Shown: piece after piece, positions 32,132 through 33,317 of the stretch
How the letters are laid out: each line of letters begins with the position of its first letter
How positions within the stretch are numbered: position 1 is the first letter of the stretch
NCBI GenBank assembly: GCA_946624065.1
Contig: CAMORT010000025.1
Span: 1-33,317 of the forward strand
Length of the DNA stretch: 33,317 bases
From: F23-D06 sp002392325
GTDB lineage: Bacteria; Bacteroidota; Bacteroidia; Bacteroidales; WCHB1-69
Reading direction: 5' to 3'
Translations under genes and position numbers: made by a program
Notes under the pieces: model-generated
The model's input: only the letters and a program-made list of their open reading frames with translations
What the model was told of the DNA's origin: nothing
Databases searched by the model: none

Positions 32132-32185
32132 CTTTTTACCTCATTCACCACATTCACCGCATTTATCCCTTTAACCCCATTTTCT
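32132..32185 (-). repeat. Inverted nonamer array before the threonine aldolase gene
   Basis: Six contiguous 9-bp units read on the plus strand as CTTTTTACC, TCATTCACC, ACATTCACC, GCATTTATC, CCTTTAACC, CCATTTTCT. On the minus strand these are GGTGAATGN-type units, the same family as 31602-31689 but in opposite orientation. The array ends exactly at the start codon of the next gene. Confidence 0.82.
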
Positions 32186-33214
32186 ATGCACAGTTTCGGA
32201 AGCGACAATCATTCGGGCATACATCCCGACATTTTGAAGGCCATCATAGCGGCCAACCAGGATCACCAGCACGCCTACGGTGACGATGTTTATACAGAGA
32301 AAGCCAAAGCATTGATAAAGAAGTGTTTTGGCGATTCCGCCGAGCCCTATTTCGTGTTCAACGGCACGGGCGCCAATGTGGTTTCGCTGCGCGCGTGCGT
32401 GCGGCCGTACAACTCCATCCTTTGCGCTAAAACCGCCCACATCGCGGTGGACGAATGCGGTGCTCCGGAGTTTCTGACCGGCTCCGCCTTGCGGGAGATA
32501 GAAACCCAAAACGGCAAACTCACACCGGAACTTATTGCGCCACGCCTCATCAATTGGGGCTTTGAGCACCACTCGCAACCCAAAGTAGTCTATATCTCCC
32601 AATGCACTGAGTTGGGCACTGTCTATACTTGCGAGGAAATCAAAGCCATCGCGGACTACATCCACCAATATGGCATGTACCTGCACATGGACGGCGCGCG
32701 CATCGCCAACGCTGCGGTAACCTTGAACAAATCCTTCAAGGAAATGACCGTAGATTGCGGCGTTGACATTTTGAGTTTCGGATGCACCAAGAACGGTTTG
32801 ATGATGTGTGAGTGTGTCATCGCCTTCCGCCCAGAATTGGCTGAGAATCTGAAATATATACGAAAGCAAAGCACCCAGTTGTGCTCCAAGATGCGCTACA
32901 TCAGCTGCCAATTGATTCCATATCTGGAACAAGAAATCTGGAAAAGCAATGCCGAAAATGCCAACCGCATGGCCCAACTTTTGCGTCAAGGCATCATCAA
33001 TGCCGGTTTCGACACATTTACCCAAAAAACGGACGCCAACATCTTGCTGCTCAAGTTGCCCAAACAACTCACCGACAAACTGTTGGAGCATCATTTCTTC
33101 TATTTCTGGGATGAAGAAGAGAATGAAATCCGGCTCGTGACCAGCTGGGACACGACAGAAGAGGATGTGAGAGATTTTGTGGAGGATGTGAAGAGAGTTT
33201 CTCTTAGCCGTTAG
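32186..33214 (+). CDS. Low-specificity L-threonine aldolase (beta-eliminating lyase family)
   Basis: 342 residues, PLP fold-type I. It starts FGSDNHSGIHPDIL, the family's typical N-terminus. The PLP phosphate site is in FNGTGANV (58-65). D169 and R172 in HMDGARIAN contact the cofactor ring and carboxylate, and the Schiff-base lysine is K202 in FGCTKNG. It should split L-threonine or allo-threonine into glycine and acetaldehyde. The start codon directly abuts a nonamer array and no clear promoter is visible. The gene appears complete, ending SLSR. Confidence 0.93.
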   Translation: MHSFGSDNHSGIHPDILKAIIAANQDHQHAYGDDVYTEKAKALIKKCFGDSAEPYFVFNGTGANVVSLRACVRPYNSILCAKTAHIAVDECGAPEFLTGSALREIETQNGKLTPELIAPRLINWGFEHHSQPKVVYISQCTELGTVYTCEEIKAIADYIHQYGMYLHMDGARIANAAVTLNKSFKEMTVDCGVDILSFGCTKNGLMMCECVIAFRPELAENLKYIRKQSTQLCSKMRYISCQLIPYLEQEIWKSNAENANRMAQLLRQGIINAGFDTFTQKTDANILLLKLPKQLTDKLLEHHFFYFWDEEENEIRLVTSWDTTEEDVRDFVEDVKRVSLSR

Positions 33215-33249
33215 CCGTTAACTAACAAAACCAATAACCAACGGCCTTT
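33214..33249 (+). terminator. Weak terminator candidate after threonine aldolase
   Basis: GCCGTT (33214-33219) and AACGGC (33240-33245) can pair across a 20-nt loop, followed by CTTTT. The stem is only 6 bp and the loop long. Confidence 0.3.
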
Positions 33250-33317
33250 TACCTCTTCTCCCCCCCCCCATGAATCTCATGCACCAACTCCACCCTTTTA
33301 CCCCATACACCACCCAC
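33246..33317 (-). repeat. Degenerate C-rich array at window end (nonamer family, inverted)
   Basis: The stretch has CTTTTACC twice, ATGAATCTC, ATGCACCAA and CATACACCA-type pieces and a run of nine C. Read on the minus strand these resemble the GTGAATGGG family (GTATGGGG, GTAAAAGG, GTGCATGAG). Phase is less regular than in the other arrays. It continues past the window edge. Confidence 0.55.

Overview
The window looks like chromosomal DNA of a Bacteroidota bacterium, most likely Bacteroidales. Several intergenic gaps carry the phylum's promoter form (-7 TAnnTTTG, sometimes with a -33 TTTG/TTG about 19 nt upstream). The gene families also fit: a GSCFA protein, a DUF2723/GT117 membrane protein, a PspC-DUF2807 protein paired with PadR, an ATP synthase a subunit with a long N-terminal extension, PheS with a CxxC-CxxC insert, and a cyclophilin lipoprotein. 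Genes are tightly packed and about 50% GC. I cannot assign a genus.

Layout. (1) 1-483: the last 39 codons of an IS200-like REP-associated tyrosine transposase (RAYT), then six short palindromes that look like its REP/BIME repeats. (2) 484-3464, minus: tatD, an Old Yellow Enzyme-family flavoenzyme and a D-2-hydroxyacid dehydrogenase. (3) 3524-5604, minus: a membrane-sector-only ATP synthase operon, atpB-atpE-atpF, closed by a terminator. (4) 5635-13493, minus: pheS, a large DUF2723 protein, elbB, aroK, then padR-pspC with its own promoter and a probable operator. (5) 13494-16765: a cyclophilin lipoprotein diverging from a solitary methylmalonyl-CoA mutase large subunit; tandem heptamer and nonamer arrays lie in the gaps. 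(6) 16766-26153, minus: comEC, tRNA-Glu(CTC), nfo, a beta-barrel protein, purM, queA, a GSCFA protein and a UvrD/PcrA helicase. (7) 26154-31605, plus: aspS and three overlapping envelope genes (Wzz-like, O-antigen ligase/polymerase-like, EamA transporter). (8) 31602-33317: an AT-rich four-helix-bundle (23S rRNA IVS-type) gene between oppositely oriented nonamer arrays, then a threonine aldolase.

The protein-coding content is mostly housekeeping. The unusual content is repetitive DNA. There is a RAYT/REP locus whose stems differ by compensatory changes. There are also 7- and 9-bp tandem arrays in several gaps. One 9-bp array is translated, in perfect phase, as a tripeptide-repeat tail on the O-antigen ligase-like protein. 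Another pair brackets the four-helix-bundle gene in inverted orientation. All calls were made by eye from the sequence; no database search was run.
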